DNA of 64,000 nt, from the NCBI RefSeq assembly GCF_024494355.1, contig NZ_JAKNQY010000027.1, forward strand, positions 1 through 64,000. Reading direction: 5' to 3'. Positions 60,781 to 64,000 of this stretch are shown in pieces. The notes below the pieces were generated by a model. The model did no database searches, was not told where the DNA came from, and worked only from the letters and a program-made list of their open reading frames with translations. Numbering within the stretch: position 1 is the first letter of the stretch; every line of letters begins with the position of its first letter. The DNA is from Pseudomonas sp. Q11. Its GTDB lineage: Bacteria; Pseudomonadota; Gammaproteobacteria; Pseudomonadales; Pseudomonadaceae. The translations under genes were made by a program, and so were the position numbers.

Positions 60781-60821
60781 AAAGACGCCTGGAACCGCAA
60801 GGTTTCAGGCGTCTTTTTTTT
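60781..60821 (+). terminator. Transcription attenuator in the nirB leader
   Basis: A strong rho-independent terminator: stem GACGCCTGGAACC/GGTTTCAGGCGTC with a GCAA loop and an eight-base T-run, between the sigma-54 promoter and the nirB start. Such leader terminators are the target of NasT-type ANTAR antiterminators in nitrate/nitrite assimilation operons of Pseudomonas and Azotobacter. Confidence 0.8.
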
Positions 60822-60859
60822 GCTTTCAAAACCGTGATGGGCTTTTGTCGGGTGCTTTT

Positions 60860-63421
60860 ATGAATTCCAACGTTGCTTCCCTGAACAAGCTGCAAACACT
60901 GATCGTGATCGGCAATGGCATGGTCGGCCATCATTGCATCGAGCAACTGATCGAGCGTGGTGCGCTCAACCATTACCACCTGCATGTGTTCAGCGAAGAG
61001 CCGATGCGCGCCTATGATCGCGTGCATCTGTCGGAGTATTTCTCAGGCCGTGACGCCGAGTCCCTGGCGCTTGGCGAAGCTTCGTTGTACCAGACGCCCG
61101 GTGTCACGTTGCACTTGGGTGTACCGGTGCTGGAAATCGACCGCCAGGCCCGCCAAGTGGTTACCACCCAGGACCGCATCAGCTACGACAAACTGGTGCT
61201 CGCCACTGGTTCCTACCCGTTCGTGCCACCGATCCAGGGCGCCGAAGGCGATTCCTGTCTGGTCTATCGCACCCTCGAAGACCTGGACGCCATCCGGTCC
61301 GCCGCAAGCAATGCCCGCCGTGGCGTGGTGGTCGGCGGTGGCCTGCTCGGCCTGGAAGCGGCCAATGCCCTCAAGACCCTCGGCCTGGAAGCCCATGTGG
61401 TGGAATTCGCCCCACGACTGATGCCGGTGCAACTGGACGAGCAGGGCGGTTTGGCCCTCAAGGCGCGCATCGAGAAGCTGGGTGTGGGTGTGCACCTGTC
61501 CAAGGGCACCCAGTCCATCAGCGCCGGTGAGCAGTACCGTTATCGGATGAACTTCGGCGATGACGATTTCCTGGAAACCGACCTGATCGTGTTTTCCGCC
61601 GGCATCCGCGCCCAGGATGCCCTCGCTCGCCAGAGCGAGCTGCAGATCGGCCCGCGCGGTGGCGTGGTGATCGATGACCATTGCCTGAGCAGCGACCCGG
61701 ACATCTATGCCATTGGCGAATGCGCAGCCTGGAACGGCAGCATCTTCGGCCTGGTCGCTCCGGGTTACCAGATGGCTCGTAACGTCGCGGCTCGCCTGTG
61801 CGGTGAAAACACCGAGCCGTTCACTGGCGCGGACATGTCCACCAAGCTCAAGTTGCTGGGCGTGGACGTGGGTTCCATCGGTGACGCCCACGGCAATACA
61901 CCGGGTTCGCGCAGCTTCCAGTTCATCGACCAAACCAGCGCCAGCTACCGGCGACTGGTGGTGGATGCCGACGGCAAGCGGGTGATCGGCGCGGTGCTGG
62001 TGGGCGACAACAGCTACTACGACACCCTGCTGCAATACATGCAGAATGGCATCGCGTTGCCCAAGGACGCTGCCAGCCTGATCCTGCCGACCTCCGAAGG
62101 CGCACCGACGTTGGGCCCGGCAGCGCTGCCCGCGGCGGCGACTATTTGCTCGTGCCACAACGTCACCAAAGGTTCGATCTGTTCGGCCATCGACAGCGGC
62201 TGCACCGACCTCGGGCAACTGAAATGCGATACCAAGGCCGGCACCGGTTGCGGTGGCTGCGCCGCCCTGGTCAAGCAGGTGTTCGAGCACGAATTGATTG
62301 CTCGTGGCGTTAGCGTCGACAAGAGCCTGTGCGAACACTTCGCCTATACCCGCCAGGAGCTTTATGCCCTGGTGCGGGTTGAAGGCATCATCAGCTTCGA
62401 TGAGCTACTGGCCAAGCACGGCCGCGGGCAAACCGGTTGCGACTTGTGTAAGCCAGCGGTGGGCTCGATCCTGGCGTCGTGCTGGAACCAGCCGATCATG
62501 GACCCGTCCCTGGTGCCGTTGCAGGACACTAACGACACCTTCATGGCCAACATGCAGAAAAACGGCACCTATTCGGTGGTGCCACGCATCGCTGGCGGGG
62601 AAATCACCGCCGACAAGCTGATCGCCATCGGCGTGGTCGCCAAGAAATACGACCTCTACACCAAGATTACCGGCGGCCAGCGCATCGACCTGTTCGGCGC
62701 CCAGTTGCACCAGTTGCCGGATATCTGGGCCGAACTGATCGACGCGGGTTTCGAAACCGGGCACGCCTACGGCAAGTCGACCCGCACGGTGAAGTCCTGC
62801 GTGGGCAGCACCTGGTGCCGTTACGGTGTGCAGGACAGCGTGCAAATGGCCCTGACCCTCGAGGATCGCTACAAGGGTTTGCGCTCGCCCCACAAGCTCA
62901 AGTTCGCGGTGTCCGGTTGCACCCGTGAGTGCGCCGAGGCCCAGAGCAAGGACGTCGGCGTGATCGCCACCGAGAAGGGCTGGAACCTCTACGTGGCCGG
63001 TAATGGCGGCATGCGTCCGCGTCACGCCGAGCTGTTCGCCACTGACCTGGATGACGCGACCCTGATCCGCTACATCGACCGCTTCCTGATGTTCTACATC
63101 CGCACCGCCGACAAATTGCAGCGCACCTCGGTCTGGCGCGAAAGCCTGGAGGGCGGCCTGGACTACCTCAAGGACGTGATCATCGACGACAGCCTGGGCC
63201 TGGGGGGCGAACTCGAAGCCCAGATGCAGCTGGTGGTCGACCGTTATGAATGCGAATGGGCCAACGCTCTTAAAGACCCGGACAAGCTCAAGCGCTTCCG
63301 CACCTTCGTCAACGACGGTCGCGGCGATCCGGATGTTCATTTTGTCAGGGAACGCGGCCAGCGCCGGCCGGTTCACGCCCACGAGCTTCACCTGATTCCC
63401 GTCACCGAGGAGGTGCTCTGA
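60860..63421 (+). CDS. nirB: Assimilatory nitrite reductase large subunit NirB
   Basis: An 853-residue cytoplasmic NAD(P)H nitrite reductase reducing nitrite to ammonia. An N-terminal FAD/NAD domain (TLIVIGNGMVGHHCIEQL, GVVVGGGLLGLEAANAL) is followed by BFD-like [2Fe-2S] domains (CSCHNVTKGSIC, CGGCAALV). The C-terminal siroheme/[4Fe-4S] domain has cysteines in KSCVGSTWC and VSGCTRECAEAQ. ATG 60860 (MNSNVASLNK) is the start used. Its stop overlaps the nirD start by one base. Confidence 0.96.
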   Translation: MNSNVASLNKLQTLIVIGNGMVGHHCIEQLIERGALNHYHLHVFSEEPMRAYDRVHLSEYFSGRDAESLALGEASLYQTPGVTLHLGVPVLEIDRQARQVVTTQDRISYDKLVLATGSYPFVPPIQGAEGDSCLVYRTLEDLDAIRSAASNARRGVVVGGGLLGLEAANALKTLGLEAHVVEFAPRLMPVQLDEQGGLALKARIEKLGVGVHLSKGTQSISAGEQYRYRMNFGDDDFLETDLIVFSAGIRAQDALARQSELQIGPRGGVVIDDHCLSSDPDIYAIGECAAWNGSIFGLVAPGYQMARNVAARLCGENTEPFTGADMSTKLKLLGVDVGSIGDAHGNTPGSRSFQFIDQTSASYRRLVVDADGKRVIGAVLVGDNSYYDTLLQYMQNGIALPKDAASLILPTSEGAPTLGPAALPAAATICSCHNVTKGSICSAIDSGCTDLGQLKCDTKAGTGCGGCAALVKQVFEHELIARGVSVDKSLCEHFAYTRQELYALVRVEGIISFDELLAKHGRGQTGCDLCKPAVGSILASCWNQPIMDPSLVPLQDTNDTFMANMQKNGTYSVVPRIAGGEITADKLIAIGVVAKKYDLYTKITGGQRIDLFGAQLHQLPDIWAELIDAGFETGHAYGKSTRTVKSCVGSTWCRYGVQDSVQMALTLEDRYKGLRSPHKLKFAVSGCTRECAEAQSKDVGVIATEKGWNLYVAGNGGMRPRHAELFATDLDDATLIRYIDRFLMFYIRTADKLQRTSVWRESLEGGLDYLKDVIIDDSLGLGGELEAQMQLVVDRYECEWANALKDPDKLKRFRTFVNDGRGDPDVHFVRERGQRRPVHAHELHLIPVTEEVL

Positions 63422-63807
63422 TGAGCCAGTCAAACGTCGTTCGTATCCCCACCCGCGACGCGGCCCAAAGTCCGGTGCAATGGCGTGCCCTGTGCAGCCG
63501 CGAGGATCTGGTGCCCAACTCCGGCGTCGTCGCCTGGCACGACGGCAGCCAGGTGGCACTGTTGTACCTGCCCGAGCAGCAGGACAAGCCGCTGTACGCC
63601 ATCGACAACCGCGACCCCAAGTCCGGCGCGAACGTGATCGGTCGTGGCCTGCTGGGCAGTATCAAGGGTGACCTGGTGATTGCCTCGCCCATGTACAAAC
63701 AGCATTTTCGCCTGGACGACGGTCAATGCCTGGAATACCCGGAGCAGCGCCTGCGGGTGTGGCCGGTGCGTTTGAATGGTGATGTGGTGGAGATTGGCGA
63801 AGACTGA
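63421..63807 (+). CDS. nirD: Nitrite reductase small subunit NirD
   Basis: A 128-residue Rieske-fold NirD subunit (WRALCSREDLVPNSGVVAWHDGSQVALLYLP, then YAIDNRDPKSGANVIGRGLLGSIKGDLVIASPMYKQHFRLDDGQCLEYPEQRLRVWPVRL). It lacks the Rieske cysteines, as NirD typically does. It is translationally coupled to nirB. Confidence 0.95.
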   Translation: MSQSNVVRIPTRDAAQSPVQWRALCSREDLVPNSGVVAWHDGSQVALLYLPEQQDKPLYAIDNRDPKSGANVIGRGLLGSIKGDLVIASPMYKQHFRLDDGQCLEYPEQRLRVWPVRLNGDVVEIGED

Positions 63808-63835
63808 TCCGCACCTGAGCGCGGTGACACCGCTG

Positions 63836-63932
63836 TTGTGGCGAGGGAGCTTGCTCCCGCTCGGTCGCGCAGCGATCGTAAGATTTCAGGGCTGGCTTCG
63901 CACCCCAGCGGGAGCAAGCTCCCTCGCCACAA
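63836..63932. repeat. REP-like inverted repeat pair
   Basis: A pair of opposed units (ttgtggcgagggagcttgctcccg and its complement ending ctccctcgccacaa) after nirD. They carry the tgtggcgaggg arm also seen at 55773. The remaining bases to the window end (63933-64000) contain no complete gene. Confidence 0.75.
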
Positions 63933-64000
63933 TGAGTCAGGCGATTTTAAGTGCATTGGCTTGCCATTAACTGAAGTTGGGAATCATCAATGAAAACAGC

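Overview
The window looks like a chromosomal segment of a Pseudomonas of the fluorescens complex. The evidence is a complete fapABCDEF functional-amyloid operon, a pvdQ-type pyoverdine acylase, a ferulate/vanillate catabolic island, a gnd-zwf pair, and many intergenic REP-type inverted repeats of the kind common in this group. I see no rRNA, tRNA, CRISPR array, transposase or phage gene. Gene density and base composition look uniform, so most of the window reads as core or group-specific chromosome.

Layout. 0.2-5.5 kb: a D-2-hydroxyacid dehydrogenase with an alpha/beta hydrolase, a DUF411/YqaA pair and a chemoreceptor. 5.6-12.7 kb: a compact five-gene minus-strand operon, the most unusual part of the window. 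It encodes an MFS exporter, a LuxE-type acyl-protein synthetase, a LuxC-type acyl-CoA reductase fused to an AMP-forming ligase, a second free-standing ligase of the same type and a GNAT acyltransferase. No luciferase genes accompany it, so it probably makes and exports an acyl-aldehyde-derived or acylated metabolite that I cannot identify. 12.9-30.9 kb: small proteins, pvdQ facing an orphan fecR-type anti-sigma gene, a dpkA-like imine reductase, a LysR/nitrilase pair, zapE, and the gnd-zwf-HAD operon.

31.1-38.2 kb: a VpsR-like sigma-54 activator convergent with the fap operon, whose leader carries a sigma-54-type promoter. 38.4-39.5 kb: pnuC plus a NadR-like kinase. 39.6-47.9 kb: ferulate to protocatechuate in one block. 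A MarR regulator is divergent from ech-vdh-fcs, followed by vanR and then vanAB on the opposite strand, with two copies of a GGATCC-centred palindrome upstream of vanA. 48.0-54.8 kb: an AraC regulator, a LysE exporter and a 1699-residue DUF6543/leucine-rich-repeat toxin-like protein whose C-terminal region has no cysteine. 54.7-59.6 kb: an rRNA-type methyltransferase, two divergent L,D-transpeptidases of different families, and a flavodoxin-fold oxidoreductase divergent from a TetR regulator across a doubled operator. 59.9-63.8 kb: a CBS-domain protein and the assimilatory nitrite reductase genes nirBD, preceded by a sigma-54-type promoter and a transcription attenuator.

All family calls rest on reading the translated sequences and recalled family motifs. 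No database search was run.
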